NCBI RefSeq assembly: GCF_900119165.1
Contig: NZ_FPJG01000002.1
Span: 1 to 64,000, forward strand
DNA length: 64,000 nt
Direction: 5' to 3'
Source of the DNA: Amycolatopsis australiensis
GTDB taxonomy: Bacteria; Actinomycetota; Actinomycetes; Mycobacteriales; Pseudonocardiaceae
Shown in pieces: positions 9,816 to 18,104 of the stretch (its first letter is position 1; each line of letters begins with the position of its first letter). A program made the position numbers and the translations under genes. The notes below the pieces were generated by a model. It ran no database searches, was not told where the DNA came from, and saw only the letters and a program-made list of their open reading frames with translations.

Positions 9816-11771
9816 ATGGCAGTACGACCTTCCCGCGCGGCCGGCCTCATCGCCGGATGCGCGGTACTCGTGGGAATCGCCGCCGCACCGGCCGCGACCG
9901 CCCAGGACAACACCGCGCCCGACGGCCGCGCCGCGGTCGAAGGCTCGGTTCCCACCTGGGCCACACCCGCCGCCCGAGTCGGCCACGCCGACCCCGGCCA
10001 GCACCGCCGCGTTCAGGTCGCGCTCGCCCTGCGCGACCCCGCCGGAGCCGAAGCCCTCGCGAAAGCCGTGTCCACGCCGGGCTCGCCGCAGTACGGCCAG
10101 CACCTCGGCAACGCCGAGTTCCTCGCCCGCTTCGGGCCGACCCAGGAAAGCGTCGACCAGGTCACGACCTGGCTGCGTAGCCAAGGCCTGCGCGTGACCG
10201 GCGTCGCCGGGAACCGCCACTACGTCGAGGCCGACGCCGACGTCGCCCAGCTGCAGACCGCGTTCCGGACCAGCCTGGCGACCTACCGCCACACCACGCG
10301 CGACGGCCGCACGCACGTCCTCGCCGCGCCGGAGTCCGCCGTCACCGTCCCGGCCGCCATCCGCGGCACCGTCACCGCCGTTCTCGGTCTCGACGACTCG
10401 AGCAAGACCATCACCCCGGCCCAGGCCACCGCCATCCGCCCGGACGGCACCCGCCCCGGCGTCACCCCGGCGGCCGGCGACCCCAACAGCTGCGCCCGCT
10501 TCTGGGCCGAGACCAACAACGCGAACGTGCCGCAGAAGTACGCCACCGGTCAGCAGAGCAACGCCCTCTGCGGCTACACCAGCCCCCAGCTGCGCGCGAT
10601 CTACGGCCTGCCCAGCTCGGCCACCGGCGCCGGGCAGACCGTCGGCATCGTCGGCGCATACAACCTGTCCACCATCGTCGGCGACACCAACCGCGCCGCC
10701 GGGCAGTTCGGCGCACCGGCGCTGACCAGCGGCCAGTACAGCGCCGTCCTCCCCGGCACCTTCACCGACCAGGACCGCTGCGGGCCCGACTCGTGGGCCA
10801 GCGAGCAGGCGCTCGACGTCCAGGCCATCCACGAAGTCGCCCCGGCCGCGCGGATCACCTACTACGCGGGCAAGAGCTGCCTCGACCTGTTCAACACCCT
10901 CAACAAGGCCGTCGCCGACAACAAGGTCAGCGTCATCAACAACTCGTGGCTCTACCCCGGCGAGAGCACCGTCTCGCAGGCCGAACGCGACCAGATCGGC
11001 GCCATCGCCGTCCAGGCCGCCATTCAGGGCCAGGCCATCCTGTTCGCCTCCGGGGACTCCGGCGACAACTCCGCCCCGGCCGCAGCCGGGCGCGCCGAAG
11101 CCAGCTATCCGGCCTCGCACCCGTGGGTCACCGCCGTCGGCGGCACCTCGGTGGCGCTCGACGCCAGCAACCGCGTGAAGTTCCAGACCGGCTGGGAAAA
11201 CAGCGGAAACACCCAGTCCGGCAGCGCCTGGACCCCGCAGACCGACGCCGACGGCCGCTTCGCCGGTGGCGCCGGTGGCGGCGTCAGCAAGATCTACGAC
11301 CAGCCCGACTACCAGCAGGGTGTCGTCCCGGCCGCGATCGCCGGCGGCCACCGCGCCGTCCCGGACATCTCCGCCCTCGCCGACTCCTACACCGGCCTGG
11401 CGATCGGCTTCACCACCCCGCAGGGCTACGCCGCCTACTCCAGCGGCGGGACGTCGCTCGCCGCGCCGATCCTCGTCGGCCTGGTCGCCAACGCCCAGCA
11501 GGCCCACGGCGGCGACCGGCTCGGCTTCCTCAACGCCGCGCTCTACGCACTCAGCGGAAAGGCGCAGATCACCGACGTGAAGCCGGTCAAGGCCGGGATC
11601 TGGTCGCCGTACATGGCCGGTTTCGGATCCGTGACCGTGCCCACGGCGTCCGGCTCGTACCTGCTCGACCTCGACAGCAAGCCCCAGACGCTGCAGTCCG
11701 GCACCGGCTGGGACCCGGTGACCGGCGTCGGCACCCCGGCCGCCGGCTTCGTCTCCGCTCTCGGCCAGTAG
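9816..11771 (+). CDS. S53 family (sedolisin/pro-kumamolisin) secreted serine protease, 651 aa
   Basis: Exported acid-type serine-carboxyl peptidase. ATG 9816 follows GGGAG. A signal peptide (MAVRPSRAAGLIAGCAVLVG... ending near ATAQ) leads into a pro-domain of about 170 residues with the LRDPAGAEALAKAVSTPGSP motif that caps the enzyme until activation. The catalytic domain has the family triad: E330 and D334 in EQALDVQ, and S547 in SGGTSLAAP; the oxyanion aspartate is D414 in ASGDSGDNS. Length and order match the family. The ~330-bp region upstream (9482-9815) holds no gene. A hairpin follows 8 bp after the stop. Confidence 0.95.
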   Translation: MAVRPSRAAGLIAGCAVLVGIAAAPAATAQDNTAPDGRAAVEGSVPTWATPAARVGHADPGQHRRVQVALALRDPAGAEALAKAVSTPGSPQYGQHLGNAEFLARFGPTQESVDQVTTWLRSQGLRVTGVAGNRHYVEADADVAQLQTAFRTSLATYRHTTRDGRTHVLAAPESAVTVPAAIRGTVTAVLGLDDSSKTITPAQATAIRPDGTRPGVTPAAGDPNSCARFWAETNNANVPQKYATGQQSNALCGYTSPQLRAIYGLPSSATGAGQTVGIVGAYNLSTIVGDTNRAAGQFGAPALTSGQYSAVLPGTFTDQDRCGPDSWASEQALDVQAIHEVAPAARITYYAGKSCLDLFNTLNKAVADNKVSVINNSWLYPGESTVSQAERDQIGAIAVQAAIQGQAILFASGDSGDNSAPAAAGRAEASYPASHPWVTAVGGTSVALDASNRVKFQTGWENSGNTQSGSAWTPQTDADGRFAGGAGGGVSKIYDQPDYQQGVVPAAIAGGHRAVPDISALADSYTGLAIGFTTPQGYAAYSSGGTSLAAPILVGLVANAQQAHGGDRLGFLNAALYALSGKAQITDVKPVKAGIWSPYMAGFGSVTVPTASGSYLLDLDSKPQTLQSGTGWDPVTGVGTPAAGFVSALGQ

Positions 11772-11779
11772 CACCCCGG

Positions 11780-11810
11780 GGTGGCTGCCGACCCGGGGGC
11801 GGCAGCCACC
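11780..11810 (+). terminator. Hairpin after the S53 protease gene
   Basis: GGTGGCTGCC and GGCAGCCACC pair in a 10-bp stem with an 11-nt loop, starting 8 bp after the protease stop. The downstream L,D-transpeptidase is on the same strand. Confidence 0.6.
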
Positions 11811-11846
11811 TCGCCCCATCACCTCAACCAGGAAGGAGGTCGCGCC

Positions 11847-12800
11847 GTGGCCGACGACACCGAGCACCAGGACCAGCCCACCGCCGTCGACGTCACCAGC
11901 CCGGCCACGCCCGCCCGCGGCCGCCACCGCCGCCCAGCCGCCGAGTCCGCCCGCAACCGCCGCGGTACTCGCTGGGCCATCGGCATCCTCGCCGCGCTCG
12001 CCGTCCTCGGCGCGCTCACGTGGGCCGGCTGCGGCACCGGCGGATCCGACGCGGTGATTCAGCGTGGATCGTTCGCACGCATGGGGATCGACGTCGACGA
12101 CGTCGCCGTGATCGAGCCCGAGCCGGTCACCGCGCAGCAGCTCGCCGGACTCCCCCGCGCCGACACCTTCGGCGCCGTGCCCGCCGCACCGGCCGACCCC
12201 GCGCCGCGCGACGTCCCCAGCGGCCGCCTGGCCCACCCGACCGCCGTAATCCCGGTTTACGCCGCCCCCGGCGGCCCGGCGATCGCCGCGCTGCCGCCCA
12301 CCGAACTCGTCAGCGATACCTGGCTGCCCGTCGTCGCCGAGCAACCCGGGTGGGCCGAGGTCCTGCTGCCTACCCGGCCGAACGACCGAGCCGGATGGCT
12401 CTACCTTGACGACACCGTCAGCACCGCCCACAGCTCGTACCGGCTCGAGGTCGACCGCGCCCGGTTCACCCTCGACCTGTACCGCGAAGGAGCGCGGGTC
12501 GGGCACTGGACGGTCGGGGTCGGCAAGCCCGGCTCGCCGACCCCGGTGACCCGCACGTTCATCCTCGCGTCCATCAAGGACGTCCGCCCGACCTTTTCGC
12601 CGATCGTCCTTCCGACCGGCGCCCACAGCGACACCTACTCCACCTACGGCGGCGGCCCCGGAACGGTGGGCCTGCACACCTGGCCCACCGCCGACGTCTA
12701 TGGCCGCCCCAGTTCTGACGGCTGCGTCCGGATTCCGCCGGACGCGCTGCAGGTGATCAGCACGCAGGTCCCGATCGGGTCCCCGGTGCTGATCCGGTGA
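11847..12800 (+). CDS. L,D-transpeptidase (YkuD domain), 317 aa
   Basis: Membrane-anchored enzyme expected to make 3-3 cross-links in peptidoglycan or to attach proteins to it. GTG 11847 follows AAGGAGG. A basic cytoplasmic tail precedes one hydrophobic segment (WAIGILAALAVLGALTWAG), an SH3-like middle region (VIPVYAAPGGPAIAALPP), and the catalytic domain with H277 in LHTWPTADV and the nucleophile C293 in SSDGCVRI. The usual SHGC motif is here SDGC, a known variant position. It sits between the S53 protease and a secreted repeat protein. It contains a dispersed repeat copy (12055) and a one-mismatch copy of the parS-like palindrome (12246). Confidence 0.92.
   Translation: MADDTEHQDQPTAVDVTSPATPARGRHRRPAAESARNRRGTRWAIGILAALAVLGALTWAGCGTGGSDAVIQRGSFARMGIDVDDVAVIEPEPVTAQQLAGLPRADTFGAVPAAPADPAPRDVPSGRLAHPTAVIPVYAAPGGPAIAALPPTELVSDTWLPVVAEQPGWAEVLLPTRPNDRAGWLYLDDTVSTAHSSYRLEVDRARFTLDLYREGARVGHWTVGVGKPGSPTPVTRTFILASIKDVRPTFSPIVLPTGAHSDTYSTYGGGPGTVGLHTWPTADVYGRPSSDGCVRIPPDALQVISTQVPIGSPVLIR
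12055..12071. repeat. Dispersed 17-bp palindrome, copy 5
   Basis: TGATTCAGCGTGGATCG, inside the L,D-transpeptidase gene; a weaker match in the centre. Confidence 0.6.
12246..12260. repeat. Degenerate copy of the parS-like palindrome
   Basis: GTAATCCCGGTTTAC, one mismatch from GTAATCCCGGATTAC found around parAB. It lies in the L,D-transpeptidase gene, where it encodes VIPVY, similar to the VIPDY encoded by the copies within parB. Confidence 0.45.
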
Positions 12801-12847
12801 ACACCCATCCAGGCCCGGCCGGGCCACTTCAGGCAAGGGGGGACCAC

Positions 12848-13567
12848 GTGGTCCGCACATCCAGAACCGTTCTCGCCGGTATCGGCGCTGGCGGCGCCCT
12901 CATCGCCAGCGCCACGGCGCTCGTGCTCACCGCCGGAGCGCCCGCCGACGCGGCCGCCACCACCTCGACCGCCTACGGCGTCTCGGCCAGCGGCGTCGAC
13001 CCGGTCGGCGCCACACCGTCGGTATCGAGCAACGGCGCGGTCAAGACCGCATCCGGCGCCGCCGCGGGCAAAGCTGGGACCTTCTCGGCGACCGGGATCA
13101 CGGTGCGAGCCGGTGCCGGAATCGCGGAGGCGACCGTGGGCAACCTGACCGTCGGCGGCAAGTCCATCGGCTCAGTCAGCGCGAAGTGCTCGAACGGCAA
13201 GACGACCTACAGCCACTCGGGCAGCGCGCCCGCCGCCAGTAACCTCAAGGTCAGCTTCGGCGGCGGCGCAGGCGCGACGGTCCAAATCACCGGCGCTGGC
13301 GGAAAGGCGGTCGAGACCATCACGGTCGCGGTCGTCAAGTGCGGCACCGGCACCCCGCCGCCGACCAGCCAGCCTCCGACCGGCCAGCCCACCCAGCAGC
13401 CGCCGACCGGCCAGCCCACGCAGCCGCCCGGCGGCCAGCCCACCCACCAGCCCAGCGGCAAGCCCAGCAAGCAGCCGCCCACCGGCACGCACCGGCCGGG
13501 CTCGACGCCGGACAAGCCGGCGCCCCCGCCCGTCCCGCGCGACGGCCACCACCCGGTGACCGGCTGA
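12848..13567 (+). CDS. Secreted protein with proline/glutamine-rich C-terminal tail, 239 aa
   Basis: GTG 12848 is preceded by AAGGGGGGA; an in-frame GTG at 12797 overlaps the L,D-transpeptidase stop but has weaker signals. A signal peptide (VRTSRTVLAGIGAGGALIAS... to ADA) leads to a ~130-residue beta-rich domain with alternating small residues and two cysteines (SAKCSNGK and VVKCGTG). The last ~75 residues are low-complexity repeats of the type PTGQPTQQP, likely a wall-spanning stalk. The beta domain resembles choice-of-anchor-type surface proteins, but I cannot confirm a family. Surface role is inferred from location beside protease and cell-wall enzyme. Confidence 0.75.
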   Translation: MVRTSRTVLAGIGAGGALIASATALVLTAGAPADAAATTSTAYGVSASGVDPVGATPSVSSNGAVKTASGAAAGKAGTFSATGITVRAGAGIAEATVGNLTVGGKSIGSVSAKCSNGKTTYSHSGSAPAASNLKVSFGGGAGATVQITGAGGKAVETITVAVVKCGTGTPPPTSQPPTGQPTQQPPTGQPTQPPGGQPTHQPSGKPSKQPPTGTHRPGSTPDKPAPPPVPRDGHHPVTG

Positions 13568-13638
13568 GCGGCCTAACCCGCCGCTCAGAACCCCCACGGC
13601 TAGGCGGCCCGCTCCACCTTCCCCGGGAGCGGGCCGCC
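13564..13638 (+). terminator. Two consecutive hairpins
   Basis: Stem 1: CTGAGCGGC/GCCGCTCAG (13564-13588), overlapping the stop codon of the upstream gene. Stem 2: 13-bp GGCGGCCCGCTCC/GGAGCGGGCCGCC (13603-13638). The small secreted protein gene starts 25 bp later. Confidence 0.65.
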
Positions 13639-13662
13639 GAGCCCCCACCTCAAGGAGAACCC

Positions 13663-13929
13663 GTGATCAGCAAGACCATCGCCCGGATCATCGTCATCGG
13701 CGGCCTCGCCAGTGCCGCCGCGCTCGGCACCGTCGGCGTCGCCGCGGCCGCCACACCGGGCTCGTACTCCCACGGCATCACCGCCTCGCCGAGCGCCGCG
13801 ATCGGCACCGCCACCGTCAGCCCGGACACCCGCGAAGGCATCGTGCAGCCAGACGGCACCCGCATCTGGGCCACGCCGGGCAACCGCGAACTCGTCGTCC
13901 AGCCGAACGGCACCCGCATCTGGTGGTGA
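13663..13929 (+). CDS. Small secreted protein with duplicated QPxGTRIW motif, 88 aa
   Basis: GTG 13663 follows AAGGAGAA. A clear signal peptide (MISKTIARIIVIGGLASAA..., cleavage after AAAA) leaves a mature peptide of about 55 residues. Its C-terminus is an internal duplication: VQPDGTRIWATPGN followed by VQPNGTRIWW, ending in two tryptophans. Function unknown. The duplication and aromatic end suggest a short beta-hairpin or a surface-binding peptide; an antimicrobial or signalling role is possible but unsupported. Last gene of the secretome block. Confidence 0.7.
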   Translation: MISKTIARIIVIGGLASAAALGTVGVAAAATPGSYSHGITASPSAAIGTATVSPDTREGIVQPDGTRIWATPGNRELVVQPNGTRIWW

Positions 13930-13949
13930 CCAACCGCCTCCGACACCGG

Positions 13950-13966
13950 TGATCCAGCCCGTATCG
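13950..13966. repeat. Dispersed 17-bp palindrome, copy 6
   Basis: TGATCCAGCCCGTATCG, intergenic, 20 bp after the small secreted protein stop; one half-site is imperfect. Confidence 0.7.
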
Positions 13967-13991
13967 CTGACACCGGAACCGGAAGCACCGA

Positions 13992-14016
13992 GTGTGGGCG
14001 GGGCGGCGCCCCACAC
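13992..14016 (+). terminator. Weak hairpin upstream of the GP88-like gene
   Basis: GTGTGGG and CCCACAC form a 7-bp stem with an 11-nt loop, 30 bp upstream of the GTG at 14046; terminator or leader structure. Confidence 0.35.
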
Positions 14017-14045
14017 CCGGAAACTCCTACCGCAGAAAGGTTTCC

Positions 14046-14915
14046 GTGCCAGCGCCACCGCCCACGCCGCGCCCGACAAGGCTGCTCAGCCGCGGCAACC
14101 GCCGACTCGCCGACGCCGGCGTCTACACCTGGACGCTGCCCGCGCTCTCGGCCCGCCTCAACGGCGTCACCATCCGCACCTGCGAATCGGCCGGCATCTG
14201 CGCGCACGTCTGCTACGCGCTGGCCGGAACCTACCGCTTCGCCAACGTCCGCCGCCGCCACCTCGCCAACCTCGCCTACGTCATCGAGGACCTACCCGGA
14301 TGGGAGCACGCGATGACCACCGAACTCGCCGCCGCGCGCTTCACCGGCGCCTGGGTCCGAATCCACGACGCCGGCGACTTCCTCTCCGACGCCTACACCC
14401 GCGCCTGGCTGCGCGTCATGCGAGCCACCCCACGCACCAACTTCTACTGCTACACCAAAGAAATCCGCCGGTTCCGACGCCTCGTCGAGCCGAGCCCACC
14501 CGAGAACTTCCTCTTCGTCTACAGCTTCGGCGGCCGCGACGACCAGCTGCTCGACGACCGGCGCGACCGCGTCGCCGACGTCTTCCCGACCCGAGCGGCC
14601 ATCGACGCCGCCGGCTGGCACTCCCAAGAGGACTCCGACCTGCTCGCCGTCCTCGGACCAGCTCCGGTCGGCATCCCAGCCAACAAGATCGCGCAGTTCC
14701 TGACCCGCCTGGAAGGCCGCACCTTCCGGCAGTGGCAGGCCGAAGACGACGCCCGCCGCGGCCGCCGCCCCTGCAGCGAGCGCGTCAACGACACGCTGCG
14801 ACGTCAACCGCGTCGCGGGCCCGCCGGGCTGATCCGCGCTGCATCACACCGGCCCGTCGACGTCGCTCCGCTCGCTGACAGCGAAACCCCGATCGCGGAA
14901 ACGAGGCCCTCGTGA
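14046..14915 (+). CDS. GP88-family phage/plasmid protein, 289 aa
   Basis: GTG 14046 follows AGAAAGG. The sequence matches my recollection of the mycobacteriophage gene-product-88 family: an N-terminal cysteine cluster CESAGICAHVCYA, followed by RRRHLANL, IHDAGDFLSDAYTRAW and TPRTNFYCYTKE. The cysteines could bind a metal or Fe-S cluster; its role in phages is not established to my knowledge. First gene of an operon with overlapping stops and starts (14912, 15718, 16176), whose later members modify nucleic acid. A dispersed repeat copy lies at 14830 near its 3' end. Confidence 0.75.
   Translation: MPAPPPTPRPTRLLSRGNRRLADAGVYTWTLPALSARLNGVTIRTCESAGICAHVCYALAGTYRFANVRRRHLANLAYVIEDLPGWEHAMTTELAAARFTGAWVRIHDAGDFLSDAYTRAWLRVMRATPRTNFYCYTKEIRRFRRLVEPSPPENFLFVYSFGGRDDQLLDDRRDRVADVFPTRAAIDAAGWHSQEDSDLLAVLGPAPVGIPANKIAQFLTRLEGRTFRQWQAEDDARRGRRPCSERVNDTLRRQPRRGPAGLIRAASHRPVDVAPLADSETPIAETRPS
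14830..14846. repeat. Dispersed 17-bp palindrome, copy 7
   Basis: TGATCCGCGCTGCATCA, within the 3' end of the GP88-like gene. Confidence 0.7.
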
Positions 14916-15721
14916 CGCTTTCGGTGATCAGCTATGGCGGAGGAGTGCAGTCCACGGCCATGCTCGTACTCGCCGCACAAGGCCACATCCTCATCGACGC
15001 GGCCCTGTTCGCCAACGTCGGTGACGACTCCGAGCACCCGGCGACGCTGCGCTACGTCCGCGACGTCGCCGAGCCCTGGGCCACCAAGCACGGCCTGGCC
15101 CTCCACGTACTCGACCGCGTTAAGCGCGACGGCACCACCGAAACCCTCTGGCAGCGCCTCACCCGCCCGGGGTCTCGGTCATTGCCGATCCCGGTCCGCA
15201 TGTCCAACGGTGCACCTGGAACCCGCTCGTGCACCGCCGACTTCAAGATCCGCGTCATCGGCAAATGGCTCAGGGCCCACGGCGCGAGCGCAGCCGCACC
15301 GGCCACGGTGAACATCGGGATCAGCGTTGATGAGATCCACCGCGCGAACACCCGCCGAGTGGAGCCGCACGAGCACATCGTCTACCCCCTGTTGGACCTG
15401 AGGATGCGCCGCACAGATTGCGCGCGCCTCATCGCCGCCGCCGGGCTCCCGGTGCCGCCGAAGTCGGCGTGCTGGTTTTGCCCGTACCACCGCCCGAGCG
15501 TCTGGGCGACGATGCGCGCCGAGGAACCCGCACTGTTCAACCGGGCCTGCCACCTCGAAGACCTGCTCAACGCCCGCCGCGCCGCGCTCGGCAAGGACGC
15601 GGTGTACCTGACTCGGTTCGGGCGCCCGCTACGCGACGTCGTCGACCCAGGCGTCCAACTGCTCCCGCTGCTCCCCGCCGACACCGACAGCGGATGCGAT
15701 TCCGGGTGGTGCATGACATGA
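14912..15721 (+). CDS. PP-loop ATPase / PAPS-reductase-like protein, 269 aa
   Basis: GTG 14912 overlaps the upstream stop by 4 bp, so translation is probably coupled. The N-terminus SVISYGGGVQSTAMLVLAA carries the SxGxxS PP-loop of adenine-nucleotide alpha hydrolases, followed by FANVGDDSEHP. Cysteines at CTADFKIR and CWFCPYHRPSVW resemble the arrangement in phage-encoded PAPS-reductase-like proteins. These enzymes adenylate a substrate; in phages they are often linked to nucleic-acid modification or sulfur chemistry, but the substrate is unknown. The position inside the modification operon fits. Confidence 0.8.
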   Translation: MTLSVISYGGGVQSTAMLVLAAQGHILIDAALFANVGDDSEHPATLRYVRDVAEPWATKHGLALHVLDRVKRDGTTETLWQRLTRPGSRSLPIPVRMSNGAPGTRSCTADFKIRVIGKWLRAHGASAAAPATVNIGISVDEIHRANTRRVEPHEHIVYPLLDLRMRRTDCARLIAAAGLPVPPKSACWFCPYHRPSVWATMRAEEPALFNRACHLEDLLNARRAALGKDAVYLTRFGRPLRDVVDPGVQLLPLLPADTDSGCDSGWCMT

Positions 15722-16179
15722 CCTCCGTGCCGAAATTGCACCTGGTACCCGTGCCCTTCGCCTACGCCGCAGGCTTCGTCGACACCTGGCACCGCACTCA
15801 CAAGCGACCCCCCGGCTGCAAATTTTGCGTCGGCGTCGCCGACGATGACGGCGTCCTCCGCGGCGTCGCCATCGTCGGCCGCCCTGTCTCCCGGATGCTC
15901 GACAACGGCGCCACGCTCGAGGTCACCCGCACGACCACCGATGGCACCCGCAACGCGAACTCGATGCTCTACGGCGCTGTCACCCGCGCCACCTTCGCCC
16001 TCGGCTACAGCCGGCTGATCACCTACACCCAGCGCCCCGAGAGCGGCGCGTCGCTGCGCGCCTCCGGCTGGCGCGTCATCGCCGAGCGCCCAGCCCGGCC
16101 CGGGTGGACAAGGCCCAGCCGTCCCCGCGCCGTCCTCGGCACCGAAGCCATCCCCCGCACGCTCTGGGAGGCCACGTGA
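15718..16179 (+). CDS. XF1762-like protein (GNAT-like), 153 aa
   Basis: ATG 15718 overlaps the upstream TGA (ATGA). It starts LHLVPVPFAYAAGFVDTWHR and continues HKRPPGCKFCVGVAD, RGVAIVGRPVSRML and LEVTRTTTDGTRNANSMLYG, which match the XF1762 family seen in phages and plasmids. The layout resembles a shortened GNAT acyltransferase fold, including FALGYSRLITYTQ and ESGASLRASGW. Molecular role is not established. Co-transcribed with the PP-loop and GP88-like genes, a trio I associate with phage genomes. Confidence 0.75.
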   Translation: MTSVPKLHLVPVPFAYAAGFVDTWHRTHKRPPGCKFCVGVADDDGVLRGVAIVGRPVSRMLDNGATLEVTRTTTDGTRNANSMLYGAVTRATFALGYSRLITYTQRPESGASLRASGWRVIAERPARPGWTRPSRPRAVLGTEAIPRTLWEAT

Positions 16180-16397
16180 CGCCCCCGCCCGGCGCCCCGC
16201 CGCCCCGGCGGCGCTCAGCCGACGTGAACCGCACCAGCCCGCGCCCCCAGCCCGCCGTCCGGTGCCGCCCGCTTCGACCGGGCCGCCCACGGCGACCACG
16301 GCCCCGCACCACGGGGCACGCCGACAACGAGGAAGGAGGCCAGCACCACCGGCGGCCGCCGGGCTCCACACCGATGGCGCGCGCGACCGCCCCGTAA
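16176..16397 (+). CDS. Possible small Pro/Arg-rich protein, 73 aa
   Basis: GTG 16176 overlaps the upstream TGA, continuing the pattern of coupled starts. The product is low complexity (PPPGAPPPRRRSADV...) with no recognisable domain, and most of its length could be a by-product of GC-rich DNA. If it is not a gene, the 330-bp gap before the methyltransferase is non-coding. Confidence 0.25.
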   Translation: MTPPPGAPPPRRRSADVNRTSPRPQPAVRCRPLRPGRPRRPRPRTTGHADNEEGGQHHRRPPGSTPMARATAP

Positions 16398-16507
16398 CCC
16401 CCCAACGGGAGCGCGGCCGCCGAAACAGCAGCCGCATGTCGCCAACCACGGCCACCCCGGAGCCCGGCCGCCACCGGCCACCCGGACCCATCACGACCAG
16501 GAGCACC

Positions 16508-17584
16508 ATGGACCACCACCCGCGGCCCGACAGCACGCCGGCACCCGGTGACGCCGTGCTCGCCCCGCCGATGCCGGTGATCCTGCGCGGCGACGCCCGC
16601 GCGCTCCCGCTGCAGGACGCCTCCGTCGACCTCGTGGTCACCTCCCCGCCGTACTACGCCCTACGGTCCTATCAAGACGGCGGCGACCACTATGTCGGCC
16701 AGCTCGGCGACGAGCCGAGCCCCCGCGACTACCTGGCCGCACTGCTGGACTGCACGCGCGAGATGGTCCGCGTCCTCAAGCCCACCGGATCGATCTTCCT
16801 CGCCCTCGGCGACAAGTACTCCGGCGCCCAAGGCCAGACGCAGACCGGCGTGCACGGCCGACAGCACCGCACCGACACCGCCGCGACCTGGCGCCAGACC
16901 GACCCGCGCCGGACCGGCATCCCGAACAAGTCGCTCATGCTGCTGCCCGAGCGCTTCCGCATCGCCGCCGTCGACGAACTCGGCCTCATCGCCCGCGCCG
17001 TCATCATCTGGGCCAAGCCCAACGGACTGCCCGAGTCCGTGACCGACCGCGTGCGCCGCTCGCACGAGGACTGGGTCCACCTCACCACCCAGCCCCGCTA
17101 CTACGCCGACCTCGACGAAATCCGCGAGCTCTACGACGGCGACCGCGCCCTCTCCCGGCGCGTCAAGCACTTCGGGCCCGGCAAACACGTCCAGCGAGCC
17201 GCCTGGCACCGGCAGCACCTGCGCGGCCGGATCCCGGGCTCGGTGTGGCTGGTCTCTGCCCAGCCCCTGACCGTGCCCGCCTCGCTCGGCGTCGACCACT
17301 ACGCCGTCTTCCCACCGCAATGGCCCAGTCGCCTCGTGCGCGCCTGGTCGCCCCTCGGCGGCGTCGTGCTCGACCCCTTCGGGGGCACCGCCACCACCGC
17401 GCTCACCGCGGCCCTCAACGGGCGGACCGGAATCAGCGTCGACCTCTCCGCCGACTACGGCCGCCTCGCTCGCTGGCGCGCCACCGACCCACGCGAGCGC
17501 GCCCGCGCCGCCGGCACCGACCCGGCGAAGGCCGCACCCGCAGACCCCGCCCAACCCGACCTCTTCGGAGGGCTGACCGAATGA
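16508..17584 (+). CDS. DNA methyltransferase (beta-class, TSPPYY), 358 aa
   Basis: Site-specific DNA N4-cytosine or N6-adenine methyltransferase. ATG 16508 follows AGGAGCACC. The catalytic motif IV, TSPPYY, is at about 45-50; the SAM-binding motif I, DPFGGTATT, is at about 289-297; this IV-before-I order is the beta class. The ~200 residues between them should contain the target recognition domain. No restriction endonuclease is adjacent, so it is an orphan. Probable roles are protection of the plasmid from host restriction or regulatory methylation. It sits 500 bp upstream of the transporter/DpdA pair. Confidence 0.92.
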   Translation: MDHHPRPDSTPAPGDAVLAPPMPVILRGDARALPLQDASVDLVVTSPPYYALRSYQDGGDHYVGQLGDEPSPRDYLAALLDCTREMVRVLKPTGSIFLALGDKYSGAQGQTQTGVHGRQHRTDTAATWRQTDPRRTGIPNKSLMLLPERFRIAAVDELGLIARAVIIWAKPNGLPESVTDRVRRSHEDWVHLTTQPRYYADLDEIRELYDGDRALSRRVKHFGPGKHVQRAAWHRQHLRGRIPGSVWLVSAQPLTVPASLGVDHYAVFPPQWPSRLVRAWSPLGGVVLDPFGGTATTALTAALNGRTGISVDLSADYGRLARWRATDPRERARAAGTDPAKAAPADPAQPDLFGGLTE

Positions 17585-17635
17585 CGTCCTACCCACCCGC
17601 ACCCCGCCCGACCCTCGTCGCCCAAGCGGCGTCCG

Positions 17636-17652
17636 TGATGCACGCTGGATCA
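17636..17652. repeat. Dispersed 17-bp palindrome, copy 8
   Basis: TGATGCACGCTGGATCA, in the short gap after the methyltransferase gene. Confidence 0.8.
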
Positions 17653-17806
17653 CCGCGCCGCAGCCAAGGCCGCCTGCACGGGCCCGAAGCCGAGCACCTC
17701 AACGTCGGCCGCGGCCAGCCGGTCGCCACAACAGCCGAAGCCAGCCAGCCTGCCGCCCGCCGTGGCCTCATGCCGTGCGGCACCCCACGACCGGAACAGG
17801 ACGACG

Positions 17807-18043
17807 ATGACCGACCCGCGGCCGCCGAAACCCACCTACCTCGACGACCCGGACCTACAACTGGTGATCGAGCCAGGTCACGAGCGCGCGAACGCCGGCG
17901 ACGTCCTCGCCGAACTGCTGCACCGCCAGCCCAACGCGCAGGAAGCTGCCTTGCTGATCAGAGGCGCGACGATGTTGTACACCGTCGGCGCGGGATCCGC
18001 CGCAGCCTGCCTGAGCACATCGATGACCTGGCTCTACGGCTGA
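17807..18043 (+). CDS. hypothetical small protein, 78 aa
   Basis: ATG 17807 follows an AGGACGACG leader. The acidic N-terminus (TYLDDPDLQLVIEPGHERAN) precedes an alternating helical region (AQEAALLIRGATMLYTVGAG) and a short hydrophobic end. No family recognised. A longer frame (17581-18108) surrounds it and has stop/start overlaps at both ends, but its amino-acid composition here is arginine-rich and unnatural, so this frame is preferred. It lies between the methyltransferase and the queuosine-precursor transporter. Confidence 0.5.
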   Translation: MTDPRPPKPTYLDDPDLQLVIEPGHERANAGDVLAELLHRQPNAQEAALLIRGATMLYTVGAGSAAACLSTSMTWLYG

Positions 18044-18104
18044 ACCGCGGACATCGCGCGCCAGCTGCGAGCCAGCCAGCGACCCAGCTTCTCGGAGCGA
18101 CGGC

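Noticed and set aside
9393..12860. A 1155-codon open frame on the minus strand
   Set aside because: It lies opposite the S53 protease and L,D-transpeptidase genes. Its composition (Gly, Asp, Val, Arg) is the usual antisense shadow of GC-rich genes, and the plus-strand genes have clear catalytic motifs.
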